In this document: in pieces, positions 33,901-44,957 of the stretch | Layout: every line of letters begins with the position of its first letter | Position numbering within the stretch: position 1 is the stretch's first letter | Translations under genes and position numbers: made by a program | Source of the DNA: Amborella trichopoda | Lineage: Eukaryota; Streptophyta; Magnoliopsida; Amborellales; Amborellaceae | Length of the DNA stretch: 64,000 nucleotides | Direction of reading: 5' to 3' | Assembly: GCF_000471905.2 (NCBI RefSeq) | Contig: NW_006498507.1 | Location: forward strand, 2,784,539 to 2,848,538 | Notes under the pieces: model-generated | The model's database searches: none | What the model was told of the DNA's origin: nothing | The model's input: only the letters and a program-made list of their open reading frames with translations

Positions 33901-34614
33901 GATTATTTGAAATTTGTCATTTTTTGATCATTTTTCTTGTTTTTTTTGGCATGTGATCTGATTTTCAGGCTGTAAACAGCTTTATTCAGCTTTTTCAAGG
34001 ATTAAATGGTGGAAAATTGGTTGTTTTTTTATCACGAAAAAATCGGGGTTTAGGGTTTCCGCCTTTTCTGAAATTTCATGCCAAATAGGGCATGAATCTT
34101 TCAAAATTTGTAGGCATTTTGATCTTAAAGCTGTGAATCAAAACCTTTTGTTACTAATTTGTGATAATCGTTGAGAAAAACAGAGTTTTTTGGAAATTGA
34201 AGGCTTCGGTTCACAAAAACAGGTAAGAACTTTGGGTTTTTTCTTTTTTACGCCATTTGATTTATTTCACGGCATATTTTGAACAATAATTAGGGTTTTT
34301 AATCTTTATTGTGTCTAGTATGATTTAAAATTTTCAATTTTACGTAATCTGGTCAATTACAGCAAGAAATTTGATATGAACAGTGAGATGTCTGCGGAAC
34401 CAAATCCCGCTTGTTTTTTTTTTTTTTTCCGCCTTTTGATTTTGTTTTCATGATATATTAGAAATAATGTGTTAAAAATTTAGGTTTTTGATTCCTTATA
34501 TTGTTGTTTATCAGAAAATATACTCAATTGGATGTAATTTATTCACTTAGAGGTGAATTTTTGAGTTAAAATCGCTTATGTAAAACGACTCTGTGAAGAA
34601 CAAATTTTTTTTTT

Positions 34615-34680
34615 TGTAGCCCATGATCGAATTTTTTGTAATCCATGATCGAATGTTTTGTAATCCATGATCGAAAAGTT
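34615..34680. repeat. 22-bp tandem repeat abutting the gap
   Basis: Three units of TGTARYCCATGATCGAA plus a T-rich spacer start at 34615, 34637 and 34659. The array runs straight into the N tract. Confidence 0.9.
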
Positions 34681-34682
34681 TG

Positions 34683-34929
34683 NNNNNNNNNNNNNNNNNN
34701 NNNNNNNNNNNNNNNNNNNNNNNNNNNNNNNNNNNNNNNNNNNNNNNNNNNNNNNNNNNNNNNNNNNNNNNNNNNNNNNNNNNNNNNNNNNNNNNNNNNN
34801 NNNNNNNNNNNNNNNNNNNNNNNNNNNNNNNNNNNNNNNNNNNNNNNNNNNNNNNNNNNNNNNNNNNNNNNNNNNNNNNNNNNNNNNNNNNNNNNNNNNN
34901 NNNNNNNNNNNNNNNNNNNNNNNNNNNNN
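34683..34929. other. Assembly gap (247 N)
   Basis: A run of N. Frames reported across it are meaningless. Confidence 0.99.
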
Positions 34930-35124
34930 TTAATGGAGTACCCTCATTTTTTATTGAATTCCTAAAAAACAATTTTTATAATGAATTTTAATAATTTTTT
35001 CGGATTTTTTTGAAGCTTTATTCTGACCGATTCCCGATCCGGATCGCCGATTTGCCGATCCGGATCGGTTTTTGGAAAGCCCGATCCGGGTCACCGATCC
35101 GGTTTTTAAACCATTGGTTTTCAC

Positions 35125-36095
35125 TATTATGGACAGATTATGATTGACTTGTTTGTTTTGGATAATGATGATGCTAATTTTTCACTTCTTTCTACCTATA
35201 TGACATCGTTATCCTTTTCCACCTCTTCTATTACACACAACTCTATATTGTGGCATGCTAGGCTTGTCCATATAGGAAAATATAGGATGATATGATTTGC
35301 TAAAGAAGAATTGTTGCTTTTATCCAAAATAGACATGCCTATCTGTGAACCGTGTATAGATGGAAAATCAATTAGAAAACCATTTCCTAAAGCAAATAGA
35401 GCAACCGGTCTTCTAGATATAATACATTTCGACATTTGTGGTCCATTTAATGAGATAATCCGTGACGGTTCTTGTTATTTTATCACATTTATCGATAGAT
35501 TACTCTCGTTATAGGTATGTATACCTAATCTCGCATAAATCGCAAGCAATAGATTGCTTTCACCATTTTATGCTAGATGTTGAAAATTAGTTGGATTAAA
35601 GAATTAAGGTTCTTCGTACTGATCGAGGGCGAGAATACCTATCTGATCAATTTAAGAATCTTTGTGAGAATAAGAGAATCCGAAGATAAGAGACGATGTC
35701 CTACACTTCGCAACAAAAATGGTGTTGCAAAAAGAAGGAATCGTACTCTGTTGGACATGATGAGGTCTATGATGGCTCACGTCAACCTCCCAATATCATT
35801 TTGGGGAGATGCACTCCTTACTGTAATGTATGTCCTAAACAGAGTGTCATCAAAATTCATTCCCAAGACCCCTTATAAATTATGGACAGGTAGAAAGCCA
35901 GATTTTTCTCATTTATATCCTTGGGGGTCAGCTGCACATGTTCATATCCCTTTTCAATTGACAGGAAAACTAGACAGGCGGTCTCTTGAGTGCATTTTTG
36001 TTAGATATTCTGAGCACTCGAAGGGATATGTGTTCTGTCAAGAATGTGATGGTGGCGGGATGAATAAAATAAAATCTCGGGATGTAGATTTTTAG
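35125..36095 (+). pseudogene. copia GAG-pre-integrase and integrase remnant
   Basis: ILWHARLVHIGKYRM is the pre-integrase His motif, followed by CEPCIDGKSIRKPFPK and LDIIHFDICGPF (integrase core start). Then come NGVAKRRNRTLLDMMRSMM, LPISFWGDALLTVMYVLNRV, PYKLWTGRKPDFSHLYPWGS and CIFVRYSEHSKGY. Several stops and one or more frameshifts interrupt it. Confidence 0.9.
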
Positions 36096-36429
36096 ATATG
36101 AAATTTCCTAACAAGAAACAGTCTCGTATGTCTAAAGAGCTCTATGAAGAGCATGGATATCAAACAGACGTTGAGATAGTTCCTTCACTTGAGGGTAATA
36201 GTGTGAGTTTTTTCATGATTGTCAATGATAGTGGGAGTGAGCCACTGGTTGAGAATGAACATATGACCCATGATGATTCACCGACCATGCTCGAGACACC
36301 TATTGAGAGTGGATCACAGGTCGAACTTCGAAGTAGTCAATATGAGAAAGTTCCGCATAGACACTTCGAAGTAAAGGGTCTCACATGCATTTCACTTGAT
36401 GCTGATGAGCCTAGCTCATTCCAATAGGC

Positions 36430-37170
36430 TTTAAATTCTCATGTTGTGGACCAGTGGATATTTGCTATGAAAGACGAGCTTAGTTCTATGGAGTACAATC
36501 AAGTATGGGAACGTGGATCTGCCACCTAATAAAAAATCAATTGGAAATAAGTGGGTTTTGAAAATCAAGAGGAATGCATATGAAACTACAGATAAGTATA
36601 TAGCCCGCCTAGTGGCATAAAGGTTCACCCAAATTGAGGGAGCGAACTACGATGAGACATTCTCCCCGGTTGTGAGAATGACATTGATTCGCTTAATCCT
36701 AGCAATCATCACACATATATGGACATAGAACTCTTCCAAATGGATGTGAATACTGTTTTTCTAAATGGTGACTTGATGGAAGAGATCTATATAGAGCAAC
36801 ATAAAGGTTTTGTAGCCTCTGGCCTTGAGCGAAAAGTGTGCAAGCTCAAAAAGTCCATATATGGTCTCAAACAGTCATCTAGACAATGGTATATCAAATT
36901 CCATGGGGCCATAATGACTTATGATTTTGAAATGCTTCAAGAAGACCATTGTGTATGCATTAAGAAGTATAATAAAAGCATTCAGATATTGTCGTTATAT
37001 GTTGACGATAATTTATTAGCTGGGAATGATCTAAAGTAACTTGTTGCCACGAAATAGTGGTTGTCCTCCAAATTTGAGATGAAGGACATGGGTGAGGCAA
37101 GTTACATACTCGGTGTTAAGATACATCGAAATCGCTCTCAAAGATTTCTTAGTATGTCATAGAAACATAT
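36430..37170 (+). pseudogene. copia reverse transcriptase remnant
   Basis: Recognisable blocks are MDVNTVFLNGDLMEEIYIEQ, KVCKLKKSIYGLKQSSRQWY and SLYVDDNLLAGND, with the catalytic YVDD intact. Upstream SLIRLI-type sequence and downstream LGVKIHRNRSQRFL are in other frames. Confidence 0.92.
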
Positions 37171-37179
37171 ATCCAAAGG

Positions 37180-37975
37180 ATTATTGAGCGATTTTGTATG
37201 CAAGACTCGAAACCCATAGATACTTCAGTTGAAAAAGGGCATATTATAAGTCTTGACATGTGTCCGCAAACAAAAGATAAGAGGAACAAAATGTCTCGTG
37301 TTCCATATGCAAGTGCAATTTGTAGTTTGATGTACGCGATGCTCTGCACATGTCCAGATATTGCCTATGCAGTGGGTCTCGTTAGCCGATATCAAAGTAA
37401 TCCAGGACAAGGTCATTAGCAAGTAGTGAATATGATTTTTCGATACCTTTGGGGAACCTCGAGTCAAATGTTATGCTTTCAAGGAATTGATTTGTGGTTA
37501 CGGGGATATAGTGATGCTGATTGGGTAGCAAACTTAGATGAGCGTAAATCGACTTCAGGTTATGTCTTCTTACTAGGAGGTGGTCCAGTCTCATGGTGTA
37601 ACAAGAAGCAGTTGTGTGTCGTTTTCTCCACTATGACTACATTGCTTGTAGTGGAGCAATACAAGAAGCCGTATGGTTGAAAAGATTATTAAGGAACTTG
37701 GTATTGTCGCGACTAGTAATGAGCCTGTCACTATATTTTGTGATAATATAGGGGCACTTGCTTTTGCAAAAGACTCAAAGTACCATGGAAAGTCAAAATA
37801 TATTGATGTTAGATATTACTATATTTGAAACATTATTGCACATAAACAGGTGGTGTTAACTCATATTCCTACAACTGAAATGGTAGCAGATCTCTTGACT
37901 AAGGCAATTATCAGGTCGCACATCAGACTCATGTAAGAACTATGGGCCTCGGGATCTTATGAGTTTAGATGATCT
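37180..37975 (+). pseudogene. copia RNase H remnant
   Basis: Blocks in order are VPYASAICSLMYAMLCTCPD, IAYAVGLVSRYQSNPG, YSDADWVANLDERKSTSGYV, LGGGPVSWCNKKQ, CDNIGALAFAKDSKYHGKSK, YIDVRYYYI and MVADLLTKAI. Stops and shifts are scattered. About 1 kb of unrecognised sequence separates it from the 3' LTR. Confidence 0.92.
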
Positions 37976-38999
37976 TGATACATTATTATATTGAAAGATA
38001 GATGTTATTTTGTGTTATGATTGATTGTTTATGCACTTTAATTCACTCACAGCAAAGATTATCATTTAATTCGTCAGCAGGCTAAAGCTCACTACTCGCG
38101 CGAGGTACGCTCAATATCTGGAATATTGGAGGATGAGATATACATATGGTGTATTTATCGCATCGACCAGGGGTTGGAGATGAGATTCTATAAGGGAATC
38201 AACATGATCTATTTAAATTGACGTCCCGAAGATCATGTAGCCTGCAAGTAGCCACGGATGAACATCGGGCATGTTCAGGTTAGCCCATGGATGCCATTGT
38301 AGAGCGCTAGATGGCGACCAGTTACATGGTTACGAAAAGACTATAACCTGCATGGTGTGGATTCCGACGCACATTTGATGTGATTCATCATGATGTGTGA
38401 TTCATACTACATGTATTATATTAGTGACCAAAACACCTACTCGTGTGAAAAAAGATGATCATGTTCTTTTTTGTCATTGTGCGAGGCTAATAAGTAGGTG
38501 ATCCATGATGCCCTCATAGACCTTGGACTGCATTAAGAAACTTTACTTCGATCATTCACTTTGGCATGTACTCCTTAGGGTCAACTATGAGACTCGTTTA
38601 GAACATTGCTGAAACAATAGTCGGGGTCAGATTAGAATAATGTATGTTGTAAGTGAAGACCATTTGATATCACTCTCTGTTTTGATACCACAAGAAAAAC
38701 AGTACACATTACGCGTTAATTGAAAGTAATTGTATACGAATGGGCTAAGTAATCTTTTAAGCTGGGCTCATGAGGGATTAGTTGATAATTTAGTCCGGTG
38801 TGGTCAAATCGGGTCTAGGGCAAGTGGAACAGTTTTTTGTTGAGGTGTTCCATGCCAATGGGTTGGAAACTTGGTATGGTTCTCTCTAACAGAATGTTCG
38901 TTTCAGTAGGTTGCACACCGCATTTTCCCTTTATATAAAATAACACGATGCGATAATGAACGATAACTCTTATTTGGGTATATAACCCCTCCATCATAT

Positions 39000-39014
39000 G
39001 GGACGAGTAGGAGA
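39000..39014 (+). other. Polypurine tract
   Basis: GGGACGAGTAGGAGA lies immediately before the 3' LTR start TGTAGACAAG. Confidence 0.75.
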
Positions 39015-39619
39015 TGTAGACAAGTGGACCATAATCCCTTCATGTTTGACTTACGTTACAATATGAAGGGAGGTGGGGAGAGGTTGCACCTCTTCATGAG
39101 GGGGTTACCTTCCCATGAATGGCATGCACCATGCACCATAAGGGTACCCATTCATGAGGAGGTTACTTCCACATGAATGAGAGGGCCCCTTTCTCTTATT
39201 ATAAAAGGGGGAGGGGTGGAGGTCTCTACACACACACGAAAAAAGTGTGAGATGTGTGAGAGCTCCCATTGAGAGAGAGAGAAAGTGTGTGAGAGAGTGT
39301 GAGTATAATCCCTCTCCCATTTGAGATCTAAGGAGAGATTCGACCCTGAGAGATAAAGAGTTGTCAAAAAAGTTGAGCTTGTACTGCTCCCATCACATTT
39401 TGTGGGAGTGTTTGTGAGCTTCCACCTCGCTCGGGATTTGCGGTGTGGAACAGATTTCGACAGCTCTAGTAGTTGTCGAACGTGCCTATGTGAGTTAATC
39501 ATTCATCTCCACATACGTTCATCAAAATTATTGTACGAGCACTCAAGTATGATGCCCAGTTCCTGGATGTTTTATTTTGCTTATGCTTTGGTCGTTGGAC
39601 CGTATTGTTTTTTCCAACA
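39015..39619 (+). repeat. 3' LTR of copia element
   Basis: It begins TGTAGACAAG and ends TTCCAACA. Against the 5' LTR it lacks about 30 bp near its start and has an extra GAGAGA-containing stretch near 39260-39290. It is otherwise colinear with scattered substitutions. Confidence 0.94.
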
Positions 39620-39870
39620 AAAATTTGACACGACTATTTTTGGTCGCCTTACAACACTCTTTGAGACTCAAAACTTCAAGTCTAAATACTACCCATCAAC
39701 AAATTCAGCTTTGACTGCTTTAAATCTTTAAAACATTGACCACACACAAAACTAAATCCACCATCCAAGTTGTAATCCTAGTTACTATACAAACCTTTCG
39801 AATGCAAATTACAACAAATTTCGTGTAACAACATTCCAATGCTAAGAGCATGAGCTCATTGGGTATGCAC
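39620..39870 (-). repeat. Segment T, copy 3, right part
   Basis: After the AAAAT duplication the sequence continues as in copies 1 and 2 (TTGACACGACTATTTTTGG, GAGACTCAAAACTTCAAG, CGTGTAACAACATTCCAATG). This shows the copia element inserted into an existing third copy. Confidence 0.72.
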
Positions 39871-42800
39871 CTTATTGTTTATTAAGTTCAGTGACTTGTC
39901 TTCAAGTAAACTATCATGGGTCTAAAAAACAAAAAATGGATTACAAGTCTTTAAAATGGTCCATCCTTGTATATCCATTCAAGTGTTCACAAAGCCGCCA
40001 GATATGCATCATTTTTTTAGCTTCAAATTCCAGATTCAAGAAAAAAATAGATTAGATTTGTAGGCCATCTTAATTTTGTGGCACCGAATCTAGTTTTTTA
40101 ATCTAGCTATTGTAATGCAGCCTCAACAAATTTTGTAAAGCCACCGCTTACTAATACTAAATCCATTTAAATTTAGCTAAGAATTTATCATTTATAGTTA
40201 TCAAAATAGAGCTTTTCAAAATAACATGATCGATAGCTTGTAGACATGCCAAATAAGCCGGGCCAGCCTGCTGGCCTCCAAGCTGGGATTGGCTTTGTGC
40301 CAGCTTCATGCCAAAGTATAATGCCTACAGGACTATAGTCCATACAATAGCCTAAAATATGTATTTTTAAGGCCATGTTATAACATACCTATCTATTTAT
40401 CTATCTATCTATCTTCTATACTACTAAGTTGAAGTCAAGGGGTAGACAAATGTCATAAAAATGAAAAGGGACATTATATATAGAGATAAAAGTAGAGTAC
40501 CTTTCCTACAAATAGAGGGATTTTAAGCAATTTTATCTTTCTATTTATTTTAGGAGATTCAAAATAGATTTTTTATAGGAACGAGATAAACTTTCTTTTC
40601 AAAATACAAGATCTTTGATCTTGAATAAGATATGACATTGATCTTTCGCCTCGAATGATATTAAGACAACAACTTGCTATATTTTAAATTTCATGGATTA
40701 TCTCTTTCAGACTTTATATTTTAAACTAGATATCAACTACTTGTTAGATAGAGAGAGAAGGATCAATGAGGACGTAAGGGTTGGGGGTACATGAGAGAGA
40801 GAGAGAGAGAGAAAATGATCCATGAGAGAGAGGTCCCGAGAGGGGGCATGAGAGAGAGATATTTGAGGAAAGAGAATTTCCTGTATCATAACATATTTTT
40901 TAACATTTTTTTAATTAATTTTACATGTCAAGGCCAAATTGTTTACTTATGTATTATGCTTAGCAGGTCTCTCCCTTATGTGAAGTGTGACAACATTACG
41001 GTTCTACCTTAGAGGTAATTGATCCCAATTTATATTTGTTATTTCCTTTCTACCTTAGAGGTTTAATTTTAATGTACTTCTTTACTCTTCTTTTATAATA
41101 TTTTATTATATCTTGTACATTAGGAAGTCAAATATTTGAATGATTGGGGTGTTCTCTCATTCTCTCCAAATCAAATATTTAAATAAAATATACTTTATTT
41201 TTTTCCATCCTTTTAATTGTGTTTCATGGATTTAATTTTTAAATTTGTGTTATTAGAAAGTTAATATATTGGATTTCTCTTGGACATGTATTCAAATTTA
41301 TGGTGAAACTTTTATCCATGTCATTCAAAATGTTTTTTTAATGTACTTAAATTTAACAGATTAAAAAAATAGAATGTATTATTTTTCTTTGTGATTTAAA
41401 TTCTCAAAAATAATAAATAATGTTATTTTTATGTTCATGCTTCTAATATTTATTAGTTGATAGTTTAAAAATTATTGACTAACTATTTATTACCACCATC
41501 CAATGTTTGAAAAACTATGTTGTCTTAACACAAAATAAATAAGAAACTACCTTTGTTTCTTTCGTTTCCAAAAATTTATAATTCTAAGTATAAAGTTTTA
41601 TGCTTCAAAACTTAGTTTGAGTAAATTTTTATTTTCTAAATTATAAATTTTAATATTTCACTCTAGACATATTTCACCTTTTCCAATATTTTAAAAACTA
41701 TCAAAACTTAAAAGTAGAAATCTATGTAATAGAAAAGATGTGCCATTTTTTTTTTTTTTATCTATATCAATATAATTATCAGTAATGTCTGACTTTATTT
41801 ATATTGTTCTATTAGATGAGATAGCCTAAAGTTTCGTGCAATATATGAGCTTCTTATTGGTCAATATAAAGGAAAATCTACATTATATCCTTCATATTAA
41901 CACTCATATAACTCAGACTTATAGGCTATCCCGAAACCAATTGACTAGAGAATAAAGACTAACATGACCATAATCCATGAGCAGCTAAGCTTGCCTACTC
42001 TGAGGTTCCAAATCAATGCTAGTAATTTTGTAAATTTTGTGCTCTCTTCGTCTCTGAACCAAGTGAGTTCCTAGATTTCATCTATTTGGCCTTTGCTTTT
42101 TTATTTTATGGATTTGAATTCATTGTTGTTGCTATTTGTTGCATGCATAGATGGCACACAATTGAATATTGTTGTTGTTTGTTTTCTATTGTTCATGATT
42201 TTTTAACTTAATTAGTTTTTTTATAAAAAAACTTGTTCTTCGAGGTTTTCCTACTTCACTATTTTCTCCAAAATTGTTCAGTTATCATGTTGGCATTATT
42301 GATTAAAATAGGATTTTCGAGATTTTCATTTTTTTGGTTGGCCTCTAAATAATGTTTTTGCCCCAATTGGGACCACAACGAATGAGAGAGAGAGTATCTT
42401 TGTTCACATAATTAAACATACTTCAGTCATTTTAGGCCGTGCTATGAAAATTCAGTGTTTTCATCATTTTGAGCCCGCTGAAATCAAGAATAATAATTTG
42501 CTCATCAACTTTTTTTGGGCGAGGCCTGATCGCAACCTATGCCTGGTCCGACCTAGCCTCTAACCTCAATGGTATATAATATGGCATTAGCCCTGACCCA
42601 GGGCCAAGGCCATACTTCATTATAATTACGTGGAGTAAGCGCTAGATTCCGGCGGGGCTCTAAGCCCGTTGCCGCTCCAATGCCTATGGTCACTATTGCG
42701 ATTTGTGTCAAGGGAATTTCAAATCCTCGAACAAAGAAGATAGCAGTAATAGCCCTTTTCTTTTCTTTTCTTTACTTCTTTTTTTTTTTTTTTTTTGAGA

Positions 42801-42900
42801 GACTAATAATAGCCCTTTTTTTATTTGCAGATTGGCGGTGGTATTTCAAAGCTGGGATACAAATTTTGTAATTATGAAGACAGTTACCAATCAACCGAGT
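39871..42900. other. AT-rich stretch without assigned genes
   Basis: It holds a TATC run near 40385-40415, GA runs at 40790-40860, a GGCC-rich patch at 40255-40290 and another near 42510-42620. No coding frame or element end could be supported. Confidence 0.4.
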
Positions 42901-42918
42901 GCCCAAATCATGTTTATT

Positions 42919-43564
42919 TAGGGGTGGCAATGGATAGGGTTTCGCTGGACTTAGATCCAAACCCAGACCCAAATATATTCGGGTCCAAGTTTTGGACCCA
43001 AACCCTACCTGTCAGGTCCAAAAGTTGGACCCATACCCATACCCAGACCCAAATATATTCGGGTCCAAGTTTTGGACCCAGACCTTACCTGTCAAGTCTA
43101 AAAGTTGGACCCATACCCATACACATTGGGTCCTGGGTCTATCCTGTCAGGTCCTGAGTCTGGTCGGGTCTATTGCCACCCTCCCTATGAGCCTTTTTTT
43201 TTTTTTTTTTTTACCCTTTCTTTACCATCGTATATCCAAATTATTGGCTAAAGGTCACAATCCCCCGCCATTAGATTTCAAACCGTCTTATTTGTCGTTT
43301 AATAGCTAAAGATGATTATGAGTTTTTATTGTATACGATCCTTAATACACTCAAACGAATAGGGCTTAAAGTATTTTATCTCCAACAGTTTACGGGTACG
43401 GCTCGTGTACAACCGAACCCATACCCAAACCCGAATAGTGTTCAAGTCTAGGTTTTGGACTTGGACCCGACCCGCCAAGTCCAAATGCTGGACCCAGACC
43501 CAGACCTAGTCGGGTATACCTGACGGGTCCCAAGTCGGGTCCGGGTCCATTGCCACTACGCTTA
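42919..43564. mobile_element. hAT non-autonomous element, family A, copy 3
   Basis: It starts TAGGGGTGGCAATGG and ends CCATTGCCACTACGCTTA, a mutated terminus. The exact 8-bp target duplication TGTTTATT lies at 42911-42918 and 43565-43572. The GGGTCC-rich arms flank a core that matches, inverted, the core of 26813-27391. The left arm contains an internal direct duplication around 42970-43110. Confidence 0.88.
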
Positions 43565-44286
43565 TGTTTATTTCACATTGTAGTGCCCAGGACAACAACA
43601 GTATCATTAATGTATTTTGGACCCAGTTTCTATGCGGCCAAACCTGCATATGTAGAAATGTGGGCCTCTTAATAAATCTGTTTTTGAGATGAATTTTTTG
43701 TCTTAATTTTTAAAGACATGTAATCTCTAACATGGAGATCATGCATATGAAGAAATTAAAATATTAAAAAAAATAAAAAACTAGAAACAATAATTCTAAT
43801 AAAAAAACATCTGGACCGTTATTTTCCATTGTTTTTAGATGGAACACCTACTTACATCTATCTTTAAAATTGATGCTTTACATTTTTTGAACTGCATAGG
43901 TAGTCATGCCGTCCAGCCCGCATGAAACAATTTTCCATGCATTTTCATGAGAAAGCACTCTCATCCTTATTTTGGTAAAGAATTACTTTCCCTTGTGAGA
44001 GAGCTTTCTTATATCCATATACTCACCAGCATACACATTGTTGTATGTACTATCCCTTATTACAACAAATGAAATTGCCATTTCCTATTTGTATGGTCTT
44101 TTGATTATTTGGACCCAATGTAATTTGAAACAATTGTAAACCAAAATGAATAGCCTTCATATTACTAGACATCATTTATAATCATTTTCTCAAATTAATT
44201 AATAGCAAATGAATCAAACTAATAAACAACCATATCTCAAGAAAATGGAAAATCACATTCAACTTAGACATACAAGTTAAAAAAAA

Positions 44287-44518
44287 GGATAATATACAAT
44301 GAGACCATTGATCTTTGTTACGAGCTCATAGTTACTCCTAGCCATTAGATATCAAATTTGATGCCTTGGTATATGTTACGAAATTCGAGAATTTTTTTTT
44401 AAACTTTGAGTATAGTCAATGACACTCTTACAACCATCTGATTTGAAATTTGTCGAACAAGAATGATTGTGACCTCCTTGTACTAAAAGAAAAAAATGGT
44501 CCATTTGTATACGTTTCC
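44287..44518. mobile_element. MITE family M3, copy 3
   Basis: The left end is ATATACAATGAGACCATTGA and the right end AATGGTCCATTTGTATAC, with GTGACCTCCTTGTACTAAAA inside. It is the same family as 13807 and 18660. Confidence 0.75.
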
Positions 44519-44585
44519 AAAAAAAAAAAACACATTCAATCTTTGTAAGATAAGCAAAAGTAAACAAACTGGATAACTCATTAAA

Positions 44586-44957
44586 GGAAAAAGTTTACAT
44601 AACTTGTCAATTTTATATTGTACAAGGTGCACTTAAAAAATCCACTAGAAAAGGTTGTTCCTGTGCTGGAAAACCCTCAAATCGGTCATCTTGACCTCAA
44701 GATTCATAGACATAAAAAAAAAAAGATTTCTAATGCCTAAAAATAGCTCATCTTTCTAACACATTATCTGGACCATCCATATTCAAGATTTTCAAGGGTT
44801 TATAGATCTGCTTGATCGTCACTGTTTTTGGATCTTTAAATTCATAATTGGGGGATAAAATAGATTTTCATATCATTTGCAAGGCTTTGCAGTACCGAAA
44901 CTGTATTTTTGGCATAGTTTTGAGGTGCACCGTACTACAATAGTATAAGGTGTCAAC
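44586..44957. mobile_element. MITE family M2, copy 1
   Basis: It begins GGAAAAAGTTTACATAAC and contains the core phrases ACATTATCTGGACCATCC and TTTCAAGGGTTTATAGATCT. It ends near GTATAAGGTGTCAACC; the outer right terminus is lost. Confidence 0.65.

Larger units (their letters stand above)
33702..35116. mobile_element. hAT-like non-autonomous element, family B, copy 6
   Basis: It is nested in the copia element. The termini are CAGCGTTTTAAAAATCG and, from the other end, CAATGGTTTAAAAACCGG. The exact 8-bp target duplication GTTTTCAC lies at 33694-33701 and 35117-35124. Removing one duplication and the element restores the copia frame order. The left arm is rich in GACTCG/GAACCGG and the right arm in GATCCGG, matching the element at 11361-13266 in inverted orientation. 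It contains the assembly gap. Confidence 0.87.
31307..39619 (+). mobile_element. Ty1/copia LTR retrotransposon, full structure, inactivated
   Basis: Two LTRs (31307-31898, 39015-39619) enclose PBS, gag, protease, integrase, RT and RNase H in copia order (integrase before RT). The exact 5-bp target duplication AAAAT is at 31302-31306 and 39620-39624. Across the junction the flanks rejoin into segment T. Coding is broken by stops and frameshifts in every domain, the protease active-site Asp is replaced by Asn, and a hAT-like element splits the region between protease and integrase. It cannot be autonomous now. Confidence 0.95.

Noticed and set aside
34547-34991. Frames across the N tract
   Set aside because: They consist of undefined residues.
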